Below are positions 36,703-48,500 of a DNA stretch of 64,000 nt, one piece after another. Location: the NCBI RefSeq assembly GCF_037975245.1, contig NC_092570.1, forward strand, positions 1,817,501 to 1,881,500. The letters are read 5' to 3'. The position numbers and the translations under genes are program-made. The notes beneath the pieces were generated by a model. The model saw only the letters and a program-made list of their open reading frames with translations. It did no database searches and had not been told where the DNA came from. Positions within the stretch are counted from its first letter, which is position 1. Each line of letters opens with the position of its first letter. This DNA is from Apostichopus japonicus (taxonomy: Eukaryota > Echinodermata > Holothuroidea > Aspidochirotida > Stichopodidae).

Positions 36703-38250
36703 AGGAAGCAAAAGACAAAACTATTAGGCCTAGATAATGTAGAGTTTGGATAGTGTTGTGTAATGAGTTGTGGGTTCATTTAGCCAAGAATGGAATGATC
36801 ACATTGGGAGGAATAGATTCTTTGACTACTATAATTAGGGCTGAAATAACATTGCCATGATGACACTCAAGTAATGGACTTCACCTTTCCATATTTATGA
36901 TATAGTCACCTCGATACGGATTAGGCCATATAGCTGGTATGTAAACACAGTCCTTTAGTTCTGTTCTACTAAAGTTCATCATGGTTTAACTCCATGCAAC
37001 ACTTAAGTATTGCTTCTTGCACATTCTGCACAACAGGCAAAGGCATACATGTCCTCAAGTACTTGCCGAAGTACAAGTGAAAGCAAAAGACAAAACTATT
37101 AGGCCCTAGATAATGTAGAGTTTAGTTTAGTTTAGTAGAAAAAAGGATCAGGAGGGACACTTAGGTTCCCATCAAGGACCCTATAGAGAGAGAAAAAAAC
37201 TGAAGACACAAACACTCAGACCCAATTACAATGCTTAAAGTGCTTGTCCAAAGCATTCTTAAACCCATTGACACTACTTGCAAGTACAACTTTCTCAGGC
37301 AAACCATTCCACTCATTCACAACCGTATTAGAAAAAAAAATTATGCCGTATATTAATCCTACTATGTGACTTTTGGAGTTTAAGACAATGACCTCTGGTA
37401 CAACTACTGTTAGCAAACATGACAAAGTCGGTAAAGGATAAATTGTCGAAACCATATACAATCTTGAAAACCTGGATCAAGTCCCCAAGTAACCTCCTAA
37501 GCTCCAGTGTGGTGAGATTCAACAGTTGTAACCGCCTATTATAAGGAACACTCTTTAAGGAACTAAATCATCCTAGTAGCCCTCCTCTGGACTTTTTCAA
37601 GTACTTCCTTATCCTTAGCAAAATATGGGTTCCAGGCCTGCACAGCATACTCCAGATGAGGCCTAACCAACTGCTTATGAAGCCTAACTACGATATCTTC
37701 TTTCAGAAAACTGAAGTTCCTCTTGATCATACCTAAAACCCTATTATCTATTTTAGCAGATTCAAGACAATGTTTAGAAGGTTGCAGAGATGAGTCAATG
37801 TAGATACCTAGGTCTCTTTTTAACTCCACACCATTAAGATTGTATGTACACTTTTGGTTACTAGGCTACTATCAATGTGCATTACCTTGCATTTACCAAA
37901 ATCAAAAAACATTTGCATAGTGTTGTTTAATGAGTTGTGGGTTCATTTAACCAAGAACGATCACATTGGGAGGAATAAATTCTTTGACTACTATAATTAG
38001 GGCTGAAATTATATTGCCATGATGACACTCAAGTAACGGACTTCACCTTTCCTTATTTATGATATAGTCACCTAGGCCTAGATACGGATTAGGCCTAACC
38101 TAGTATGTAAAACACAGTCCTTTAGTTCTGCTCTACTAAAGTTAATCATGGTATAACTCCATGCAACACGTAAGTATTGCTTCGTGCATATTCTGCATAA
38201 CAGGCACAAGGCATGCGTGTGCTCAAGTACTTGCCGAAGTACAAGTGAAG
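36703..38250. repeat. Tandem duplication upstream of MARS2, second copy interrupted
   Basis: Copy 1 is about 36,703-37,080 and copy 2 about 37,081-38,250. Shared blocks include GCAAAAGACAAAACTATTAGG, CACATTGGGAGGAATA, ACTCAAGTAA and CTTGCCGAAGTACAAGTGAA. Copy 2 carries a ~790 bp insertion (37,124-37,916) after AATGTAGAGTTT. Copy 1 starts only about 85 bp upstream of the MARS2 start codon, so promoter-proximal DNA is duplicated. Confidence 0.88.
37124..37916 (-). pseudogene. CR1-like non-LTR retrotransposon, 3' fragment
   Basis: Minus-strand frames encode the end of a CR1/L2-group reverse transcriptase: DLGIYIDSSLQPSKH, LVRPHLEYAVQAWNPYFAK, VLEKVQRRATRMI, then LTTLELRRLLGDLIQVFKI and VVNEWNGLPEKVV, with frameshifts between blocks. 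The element-strand 3' end is CTACTAAACTAAACTAAACT, a short tandem tail typical of the group rather than poly(A). The 5' part, including endonuclease and catalytic RT motifs, is missing. It inserted into the second copy of the MARS2-upstream duplication. Confidence 0.9.
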
Positions 38251-39200
38251 GCCTAACCTAGTCTAGCCTAACCCTAGTGACACTATAAGTAACAGAAGGC
38301 ACAATTAATCGCACAACTGGTACTGATTGATATAATACAAAGTCAGAGGTTGAATAACAACTATGTAAAGCATGCATATCATAAGAAATAGCAGGATAAT
38401 TATCAATTATTGTTTTAATTTATCACAGGTGTATTGATAAGTATCTTTTATCTCACATTTGTTAAATAATGGTTAACTGGATGATAAATCTCTCACAACA
38501 TGTCGTTGAACTGTTCCTGTCAGACACTTGTGTTGAGGTAGTATCTATCTGATAGAATCATCAACACACTCGAGATCCAACATGCTATGGCACAAGTTTT
38601 CCTCCACCCATTTCATAGCAAACGTTGAGCTAAAGGTATTAAAGGGAACTGGGAAATATAGGTTACATATAATCAATCACAACTCGAGTTTTGAAAAAGA
38701 TATTGAGATTGGATTTTCAACTAAAATAGGTGAAATATTTCTCTTCAAGAATAGTGTGATATTGTCTGCCAAATGGGCATATATCCCATAAAAGGTCAAC
38801 AGGATTGCCTCAACACTCTACTAAAAAAAGGAGCTGAACATAAGCTATTAATAGTGGGCGTACCTTAGACTTCCAAATTATTTCAAACAGTGATCACTGT
38901 TCATTCTATCAATGAACTCCTGTGGATGATTTGGATGGGGAAAAAAACATATGCTGAAGGTAAAATATCACCTACAATCTGTGGGTTTTTAGAAAAAAAG
39001 TGGCAAATGTCATGTAAGCTCATTTAGTTATGTTATCTGTTTGCTCGTCGGATAAATCTTTACCATTCGCATTATTGATTGTCCGTAAGTTCGTGGTCTT
39101 CCCGTTATCAGCAAGTCCTGATGACATTCATGGAATCTGAACTTTTCAGTCCATTGTCATAATGTTGTCAATTGCTTGCAAACTTGATGTCACGTGGTCG
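38251..39200. other. Intergenic, no feature recognised
   Basis: A plus-strand open frame at 38,582-38,791 (69 codons) resembles nothing I know and has no supporting context. The rest is AT-rich unique-looking sequence. Confidence 0.5.

Positions 39201-39205
<5 letters not shown>

Positions 39206-39282
<77 letters not shown>
39206..39282. repeat. (TA)n microsatellite
   Basis: Uninterrupted TA for about 77 bp just left of the satellite array. Confidence 0.97.
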
Positions 39283-39286
<4 letters not shown>

Positions 39287-39539
39287 CGTGTCTAATATGT
39301 AATATTATTTGAATATTATATGAATAAATTAAACTTCTCAGTTTAAGGAACGAGTAGATTGAAGATTGCATAAAACGTTAAAGACAGCCCAAAAAAATGG
39401 AAACACGATATGAACTTCTATATAAACGATATAAACTTCAGAAGCTTGCGACTGAAACACAATTCATCACGTTAATATAGCGGAACAACAACGTTCTTAT
39501 TGTTTCGTGTTCGATTTTTTATATTGATGAGATCTTTAC

Positions 39540-42500
39540 GAAAATAAGATATTCCATTTTTTTATTTTTTTTGTCTTTTTTATTTTTATTCATAGCTCAT
39601 TCAGACAACTTACTTTATACAGGAGCGATTTAGACGCTATATAACACAATATGAAAATGCGATCTATACGAAAACAAGAAATTGCATTTTTTAAATGCAT
39701 TATATAAAGTAGTATAGGAATTGGGTGAATGAAAATAAGGCTTATGTAAATATTCTTCTAGTTGAAGCATACATTTAAGTCTAAATAAAAGTTCGTTTAA
39801 ATTAGGAATTTCTTCTTGAACTATCTTTTCCAGTTCAAATCCATCGCAATCGTTTTTTTGATATTTATCCATAGCTCATGCGGACAACTTAAAGGACCAA
39901 TTTAGACGCTATATAACATAATATGAAAATAATATATACATTTGATGCGATCTTTACGAAAACAAGAAATTGCATTTTTTAAATGCATTATGTAAAGTAG
40001 TATAGGAAATGGGTGCATGAAATTTATACTTTTCTAAATATTCTTCTAGTTGAAGCATACATCGAAATAAAAATTCGTTTCAATTAGGAATTTCTACTTC
40101 AACTTTCTTCTCCGGATCGAACCCATCACAATTTTTTTTTTTTGTCTTCTTCTTCTTTTTCATTCATAGCTCATACAGACAACTTACTTTACCTTACTTT
40201 ACACAGGACCGATTTAGACGCTATATAACATAATATGAAAATAATGTATACATTTGATGCGATCTTTACGAAAACAAGAAATTGCATTTTTTAAATGCAT
40301 TATATAAAGTAGAATAGGAATTGGGTGCATGAAAATAAGACTTTTGTAAATATTCTTCTAGTTGAAGCATACATTTAAATCTAAATAAAAGTTCGTTTAA
40401 ATTAGGAATTTCTTCTTGAACTATCTTTTCCAGTTCAAATCCATCGCAATTTTTTTTCATTTTTTATAATTTTGATATTTATCCATAGATCATGCGGACA
40501 ACTTACTTCACACAGGATCGATTTAGAAGCTGAACAACATATTCTGAAAATAGTATATACAATTGATGAGATCTTTACGAAAATAAGAAAGTGCATTTTT
40601 TAATGCATTATGTAAAGTAGTATAGGAAATGGGTGCATGAAATTTATACTTTTCTAAATATTCTTCTAGTTGAAGCATACATCGAAATAAAAATTCGTTT
40701 AAATTAGGAATTTCTACTTCAACTTTCTTCTTTAGTTCGAACCCATCACAATTTTTTATGTCTCCTTTTTTTTAATTCATAGCTCATGCGGACAAATTAC
40801 TTTACACAGGACCGATTTAGACGCTATATAACATAATATGAAAATAATATATACATTTGATGCGATCTATACAAAAATAAGAAATTGCATTTTTTAAATG
40901 CATTATGTAAAATAGTATAGGAATTGGGTGCATGAAAATAAGACTTTTGTAAATATTCTTCTAGTTGAAGCACATATTGAAATCTAAATTAAAGTTCGTT
41001 TAAATTAGGAATTTCTTCTTGAACTATCTTTTCCAGTTCAAATCCATCGCAATTTTTTTCATTTTTTTTTTAATTTTTGATGTTTATTCATAGCTCATGC
41101 GGACAACTTATTTTACACAGGATCGATTTAGACGCTGAATAACATAATACAAAATAATATAAATATTTGATGAGATCTTTTACGAAAATAAGATATGGCA
41201 TTTTTTAAATGCATTATGTAAAGTAGTAAAGGGAATGGGTGCATGTAATTTAAACTTTTGTAAATATTCTTCTAGTTGAAGCATACATCGAAATAAACTT
41301 TCATTTAAATTAGGAATTTCTACTTCAACTTTCTTCTTCAGTTCGAACCCATCACAATTTTTTATGTCTCCTTTTTTTTCATAGCTCATACGAACAATTT
41401 ACTTTACACAGGACCGATTTAGACGCTATATAACATAATATGAAAATAATATATACATTTGATGCGATCTTTACGAAAACAAGAAATTGCATTTTTTAAA
41501 TGCATTATGTAAAGTAGTATAGGAAATGGGTGCATGAAATTTATACTTTTCTAAATATTCTTCTAGTTGAAGCATACATCGAAATAAAAATTCGTTTCAA
41601 TTAGGAATTTCTACTTCAACTTTCTTCTCCGGATCGAACCCATCACAATTTTTTTTTTGTCTTCTTCTTCTTTTTCATTCATAGCTCATACAGACAACTT
41701 ACTTTACCTTACTTTACACAGGACCGATTTAGACGCTATATAACATAATATGAAAATAATGTATACATTTGATGCGATCTTTACGAAAACAAGAAATTGC
41801 ATTTTTTAAATGCATTATATAAAATAGAATAGGAATTGGGTGCATGAAAATAAGACTTTTGTAAATATTCTTCTAGTTGAAGTATACATTTAAATCTAAA
41901 TAAAAGTTCGTTTAAATTAGGAATTTCTTCTTGAACTATCTTTTCCAGTTCAAATCCATCGCAATTTTTTTTCATTTTTTATAATTTTGATATTTATCCA
42001 TAGATCATGCGGACAACTTACTTCACACAGGATCGATTTAGAAGCTGAACAACATATTCTGAAAATAGTATATACAATTGATGAGATCTTTACGAAAATA
42101 AGAAAGTGCATTTTTTAATGCATTATGTAAAGTAGTATAGGAAATGGGTGCATGAAATTTATACTTTTCTAAATATTCTTCTAGTTGAAGCATACATCGA
42201 AATAAAAATTCGTTTAAATTAGGAATTTCTACTTCAACTTTCTTCTTTAGTTCGAACCCATCACAATTTTTTATGTCTCCTTTTTTTTAATTCATAGCTC
42301 ATGCGGACAAATTACTTTACACAGGACCGATTTAGACGCTATATAACATAATATGAAAATAATATATACATTTGATGCGATCTATACAAAAATAAGAAAT
42401 TGCATTTTTTAAATGCATTATGTAAAATAGTATAGGAATTGGGTGCATGAAAATAAGACTTTTGTTAATATTCTTCTGGTTGAAGCATACATTTAAATCT

Positions 42501-42860
42501 AAATAAAACTTCGTTTAAATTAGGAATTTAAATTAGGAACTATCTTTTCCAGTTCAAATCCATCGCAATTGTTTTGTTTCTTTGTTTTTTATTTTTATTT
42601 ATCCATAACTCATGTGGACAACTTACTTTACACAGGATCGATTAAGACGCTGAATAACATAATCTGAAAATAGTATATACAATTGATGAGATCTTTACGA
42701 AAATAAGAAAGTGCATTTTTTAAATGCATTATGTAAAGTAGTATAGGAAATGGGTGCATGAAATTTATACTTTTTAAATATTCTTCTACTTGAAGCATAC
42801 ATTTAAATCTAAATAAAAATTCGTTTAAATAAGGAATTTCTTCTTGAACTTTCTTCTTAA
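39540..42860 (-). repeat. Satellite of ~300 bp units derived from a retrotransposon 3' end
   Basis: Eleven head-to-tail units, marked by the block TTAGGAATTTC at 39,802, 40,084, 40,402, 40,704, 41,005, 41,310, 41,601, 41,917, 42,219, 42,520 and (variant) 42,830; spacing is 282-318 bp. On the minus strand each unit encodes a similar peptide: DGFELEK then VQEEIPNLNELLFR, CMLQLEEYL and YNAFKKC, about 60 residues. A non-coding part with GGTCCTGTGTAAAGTAAGTT and an A-rich tail follows. Two subfamilies alternate: A (LEKIVQEEIP) and B (LKKKVEVEIP). The rightmost unit is continuous with the L1-like body at 42,861-44,280, whose frame reads KYYIFKKKVQEEIP across the border. Confidence 0.9.
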
Positions 42861-44280
42861 AAATATAATATTTTAGGTTAAAAATCGGAAAGTTGTATCC
42901 GAAATAAATATCCTGCTTTGAAAAGTAAATTGTTCACCAAGCACAGATAGTTCGACATCTAAAATACATGAATTCCTTTAATTACAATCCCAAAGTAATT
43001 GATTAATAGTTTCTTCATCCTCCTCACCAAAGGTGCACATGGAATGTATGTTTAATATTCATTTGATGAAGCAAACGATTTGTGACCAAATCCTATGAAT
43101 AAAACGACACTGAAAAATGTTAATCTTATTTTCTCTTAATGACTCAAAAGGACTGAAAAAGGACCATTCTCCATTGATCCTCATGACATTGAAAAGAGGT
43201 TTCCCATATAAGACAAGTGGTCGGATTTGTAGAGACATTCTTGACCACCTCCTTATAAAAGGCACGGGACATACGCGGAACACTGAATAACCTGTGATAC
43301 AAAGTGTCATCTTTAAGAGGAACAATATTCACGTTAACCAACGTTTTCCAGTAAGAGGGGATAGCGTCCAACAGACCAAATTAAAGGGTGGAAAAGGAAC
43401 CAAGTAAATTCAATTGATTTCAAAAAGTAAGAAATTAAGGACCTTAGATTGAGAAGGCTCTTAAGCCTTTAAAGTTTAGGTACATAGTTGAGTTGGAAAA
43501 GGTTGTCCCGAACGATGGAAAAATTAATACCGGGCCTAGTAATTGGAACTGATGTCCAATTGAAAGTAAACTCCTCAAGAAAGATAGGTCTTGAGTGTTT
43601 TCTAGGGCCAAGAGGGAAAATATTGGTCTTATCATAATTGATTTCAAGCCTGACACTTTTTCTAGTTCAGTTAAAACCTCAATTAATTCACACGAAGAGT
43701 CACGTGAGTCACCTTGGAAAATACATGTATCATCGGCGTACTGAAAAATCATATATACTACCAAAAATAAACAAGCCTTCAATTAAATTATCACTGATAA
43801 CTTGAAGATTAAAAATCTCAGCACACAGAATACAAAAAAGATAAGGGCTTATTTGGCAACCTTGTCGAACGCCCCGAGAAATCTTAACATTTGAATAAGA
43901 GAAGCCGTTTTAAGATATACAAAATACAAAGTAAGAAATACAAAGTACAGATCCACCTTATAATGTCATCATTGAATTTGAAATAGTGTGAGCACTCCCA
44001 AATAAAGTCTGTCAAGTGCCAAAATCAATATTCAAGAGGACACCTGGAATAGTGTTGTTATCGTAATAATAGTGTCGAGAATGCAGTGAATATTTTCACC
44101 AATAAATCTGTTCTTAATGAAGCCAGTCTGGTTTACGTCAATTAACATCTGTATTACATGCTTTATTCTCAACGCAACTACTTTTGAAGCAACTTTAAAA
44201 TCTACATTTATTAGGGAAATAGGGCGCTAATTCTTGACAAATCAATGGTCCTTGCCTGGTTTGGGGAATTAATGTTATGA
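42861..44280 (-). pseudogene. Tx1/L1-like non-LTR retrotransposon body (decayed)
   Basis: The minus strand carries, in order, FPKPGKDH, RPISLINVDFKVASKVVALR and DVNQTGFIKNRFIGENI (near 44,280-44,060), a GVRQGCQISPYL block (about 43,870), the catalytic FQYADDTCIF (YADD at 43,740-43,729), then the C-terminal region with a Cys/His-like motif CTFGEEDEETINQLLWDC near 43,000. Stops and frameshifts separate the blocks, so no protein is made. The endonuclease half is absent. The C-terminal tail runs straight into the satellite at 39,540-42,860 in the same orientation. Assignment to the L1/Tx1 side rests on the QTGFIKNR and RPISLIN motifs. Confidence 0.88.
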
Positions 44281-44442
44281 TACTTGTCTAGTCCTATGTT
44301 TGATACGGTATAACGTCATGAATTTTTTCTTCATCTAGAGTGTAGGCCTACATTACATGGAAAAGATTAGGGATCTGGGGAGGGTGTATCATTCTTCTTT
44401 TCATGTCAAACTTTGTTTAGACTGTGTAGACAGAGAGTGTGA

Positions 44443-45522
44443 TTAGACAACATGACTAAGTTCTATGTCTCCATGTTCTAGTTTTTGGTCTCTTCCTGTA
44501 CAACAATTCAATGTACTTTTCAGAGCACTTCGATAACGAGAACCAAAAATGTTGTAAATAACTGGATTAATACCAGAATTGAACAATGAAGGGAAAACTA
44601 TTAGGAATAAATAAACTTTCCACGATAAACCACCGTCATCAAGTTTTACTATTATTGCAAGTAAGATAGCGATATCTTGACATAGCACTAAAAATATGAA
44701 CACAGCAGAATTTACCAATACCATTATGGTCAGATTCCGCTGTAGTTCATGATTTCGTTTCCGGATATTATCACAGTCACTGATGTTTTGATTCTCATTA
44801 AATACTTTGATGATTTTAGTGTAGAGTATTACAACAATTAATAAGGTAATTAAATCTGAGGAGATGAAAATATAACTGGATGGTGGTATTCCGTATATTT
44901 CCCCAATGCCATCTAGCCCGAAAACTAATGGATAAGAGGCAAATAGGAAAACAAAAAGAAGACCAACAAAAGCAACAGAAATTCCAATCGCAGTCAAACA
45001 ACATCGCCGCTTTAGATTTGGAACTGAACCTATGTGTTCCAACGGTTTACAAATAGCCTTATAACGTTCATACGCAATCAATATAACAAGGCATAGACTT
45101 ATATATTGCAAAGAACTCCAACATAGTGACAGCAGTACAGCAGACCATGGCGTGACAATTGGATCACTATATTTCAGGACTAAAATGAGTTGTAAAATCG
45201 AAAATACGAGAAAGAGAAATGATGTAATCAAATCAACAACTGACAATGCTACTAGGTAAATGCTCATTGCAGATTTTCGTAACATTGGATGTCTCTTAAC
45301 TGTAATCAAAAACAATACATTTGTTGTTATTGCAAAAAGACTTAAAATCAATAAAATAAAGAATGGCCATTTCGTTAGAGTAAATCCATACAATAAAATG
45401 CCTCTGTCATACTCATTCTCGTATGTTGAGTTGATACGGCGATCGTGAAAGGACTCATAACTATCTGGGTATACTACAGTGTAATAAGAATATACCAGAT
45501 ATGATGATGTGAAAGAATCCAT
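44443..45522 (-). CDS. Rhodopsin-like (class A) G protein-coupled receptor, intronless
   Basis: A single 359-codon exon encodes a seven-helix receptor. There is an extracellular N-terminus of about 50 residues with one N-glycosylation site (NST, 31-33). TM1 is about 52-75 with the conserved Asn in TTNVL. TM2 is about 85-110 with LSVVDL (Asp97). TM3 ends in ERY (152-154). TM4 is about 175-197, TM5 about 216-240, TM6 about 263-290 and TM7 about 301-324, with NPVIY (319-323). A Cys-Cys pair (340-341) after helix 8 suits palmitoylation. The extracellular loop between TM4 and TM5 has no Cys, so the usual TM3-loop disulfide is missing, and TM6 lacks a CWxP motif. The ligand is unknown. It may belong to a lineage-expanded orphan group. 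The ATG at 45,522 is the first Met and leaves a sensible N-terminus. Confidence 0.92.
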   Translation of the reverse strand: MDSFTSSYLVYSYYTVVYPDSYESFHDRRINSTYENEYDRGILLYGFTLTKWPFFILLILSLFAITTNVLFLITVKRHPMLRKSAMSIYLVALSVVDLITSFLFLVFSILQLILVLKYSDPIVTPWSAVLLSLCWSSLQYISLCLVILIAYERYKAICKPLEHIGSVPNLKRRCCLTAIGISVAFVGLLFVFLFASYPLVFGLDGIGEIYGIPPSSYIFISSDLITLLIVVILYTKIIKVFNENQNISDCDNIRKRNHELQRNLTIMVLVNSAVFIFLVLCQDIAILLAIIVKLDDGGLSWKVYLFLIVFPSLFNSGINPVIYNIFGSRYRSALKSTLNCCTGRDQKLEHGDIELSHVV

Positions 45523-48500
45523 TTCAGTTCATGTTCAAGTCAATTCTTCCAGTTCTTACTATAATAATCTGTTTGTATATTTGAACTTTTTAAGTCATTT
45601 GAATGTGGTAAACTACGTTGTGACAATGATTGATACTTAATTATCGCTATATATTTTCTTCTTTGTCAATTTTATTGTTTTGGTTCCACTGAATACCAAT
45701 AAATAATCCTTAATACCAATGATGCTATGTGACACAAATCCTAGACAAGATAACAGGATCAAAAGCTGAGGATATCAAAGATATCATATAGAAAAAAAAA
45801 TATCCCTGTCAAGCAGTAGACGGTTAATATGAACTTATAATTGAAATAGTATCATTAAATGATGAAGCCCTAATTGTGATATGTACTCATATCAATTACG
45901 CACAATAATTGGAATATGCACCTTTTTTTACTTAAAGCTTGAAGACGAATGAAGTTCATCGAAGATCGCATTTCAGTCAACTGTTCCCGTGAAATTAAAC
46001 ATCGAGTAAAGGCTATGCACATCATTCATGAAATGTCTTCTGTCTGCCAAAGCGTCTTACCCACTCGGAGATAATGCTGCAGATGTCGAATTCGGAAACA
46101 TGCTCAACATGATTGTCATATTTATTCATGTAAATTCGTAAATGAGGATGGATTTATGGTTCTGATTTGCAGTAGACTTCCATCAAGCAAATATGAAGTA
46201 GGCCATGTAGCTTAGTGCAAAACCATAGGATAAGGCTGTACGACAGGGGAGCAAGCTTTTTTTTCACTAATCGGCGAAGTGTTTCCATTAAATAAAATTG
46301 ATCATGACATTGTCCTACTTTTGCCGCGTTTCTTGAAATGTCCTATCTGCAAATGTCTTTCGCTGTACTATGAGGCAGCCTGTTAACTGGAAGAGAGAAT
46401 CGTCACAACGCACACTTCTCATCACATTGGTGATCAAACAAGCATATCACGTATATCAGTTAGCGTTCATAATGAAGAACATCGGAGACAGTCACGAAAT
46501 GCATGAATAGTTTACATGGTCCACAACAAGACTGTGGTTATGTGAATTAACGAAATGTACTCGCATGTAACGTTAAACGTAATCAGCAAGATATATTGCC
46601 TGATGTGTCCGAATATATAGACAAACTCGAATTACTCACTGGTTCATAACATAAATCCGTTCGTAGAAGAGAGATAAATTTGTGTAACTTCGTCATACCC
46701 AAAAAACACTTGCCGGATGAAAGCTGTTGATGAAACCTTTAGTATATGCATATGTGAGGGGCGGTGGTGCAATCCATATTTATAAACTCTCCTTATAACA
46801 AATATTCTGACCTTTGACCCGACAATTTGCCTGTATCTACGCGCGTTTTACGGTGAACTCTATGGTTTATCTGAAATATCACTCACTCAAACAATGGTCC
46901 CTATTGTTTTGATATGAAGCACCACCTTCAGTTATACAGCTATTGTTAATTATTTTTGGTTTCGATGAAAATCGTAACCTAAGCATTCAAGCAGACGGAT
47001 CATGGGATGGGTGTGTGTTGAATCCTGTTAATTGTGAGGTTAAATCTCATTTGAGGTCACCAGATGTGCACACTCTGAAAATCCTTTTACATGATATCTA
47101 ACTATGGGAAAAATGGTGGTTCGGACCATTTCTATTGTAACAGCTAGTTCTGGTTACTAACAAGCAGACGTATACTGCATTGAAGTTCATCGAAACCTCA
47201 ATGCATTTTGCATTCTAGTTGGTTTCGATGATAATCGTAGCCTATGCAGTCACGCAGGCGGATGAGTATGTGCGGGTGTGGGTTTATGGGTGTGTGTGTG
47301 CGTGCGTTTGTTTGTTTTTCTATCTGACCAGAACTAAGTACTAGTCAATGTATCTGGCCAGATTGTCCAAACTGAACTGTGTCGTTTTACTGTATAACCT
47401 ACATGTATTAATGTACACTCACTTCCAAAAGGCACGTTTTGTAGACATGCAATCACACCGATATTTTGAGATGTTCACATATTCTAGTGGAATATATATA
47501 TACAGGTTCATTTAAATGAAACATTGTTATGAAACTTTGTGTACTGAGCACTGGTATATGTAAGGTAAAACTGAACTATTTTGTAATGGTGTATTCAAAA
47601 ACTAAGTTTTTATCTCAAACTCTGCATCTCTTTCCAGAGGCAAATACAGATGGAAAGAAACTTAAGTTCGTCAAGAATCTTCCACAGAACAGTCGGTATG
47701 TATGAATAACTTATTTTTAAGGACACTTTACAGTGTACAGAAGATTTTCATGACATGTATGTTACAAATTAAAGACCATAAATTCGTGTGACCAGCAGTA
47801 TACTCTTCTTTGAAAGACCATGGTTTCTGTGATAGGAAGACAATAGGTGATTAATGGTTAATATATGCAATACCAGCTGAGGAGGGAGGGGAGTGGGGGC
47901 AGGATAGTATGAATTAAAAATAAGGCTAATGTACAGTGCTCTTTCTATAATAAGAAAGTTGGAATGGTATCTGGCTAACTGTGTAATCGTATACTGTACA
48001 TCTATGGACACTCAATTCAATGAGATAAATTTGCTAAATTTGCAATCAAACTGATAAGTATTGAATGATGAAGTTTATAGGGTACATTTGGGACACATGG
48101 AATGATAGTGGTTTCAGGACTCAGGAGACGTTGATAGTGGAACTTAGTTGCTACTTAACGCTACATTGTCATAATATAGTCGTTGGAGGGACCATCAAGT
48201 GGGCTTAATGAAATTGAATTTTAACGCCATTTATCTTCTCACTCAGGAAAGAAATATTGAAAAAGTGCATTCCAGTTATGAACTTGTGTTAGTGAGTAGG
48301 TTGTTGCTTTCAGTAACAGAGCTGCTTTCATGTGAGGTAAGGCTGTAGAAATTGGAGCTGACCCAGTGTTTCATCTAAGGACTTCCTAGTGTACTGCCGT
48401 GATTTGAGGCTACAGTGTGCTTACTAAATGCACAAGTGGTAGAGAAGATGGTTAAATTTTGACTGTGTTATCCTTTTGCACAGCCCCTCTGTATTCTCTA

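Noticed and set aside
39630..42000. Several separate small genes encoding near-identical ~64-residue proteins
   Set aside because: They are units of one satellite derived from a retrotransposon C-terminus, not independent genes, although constraint is worth testing.
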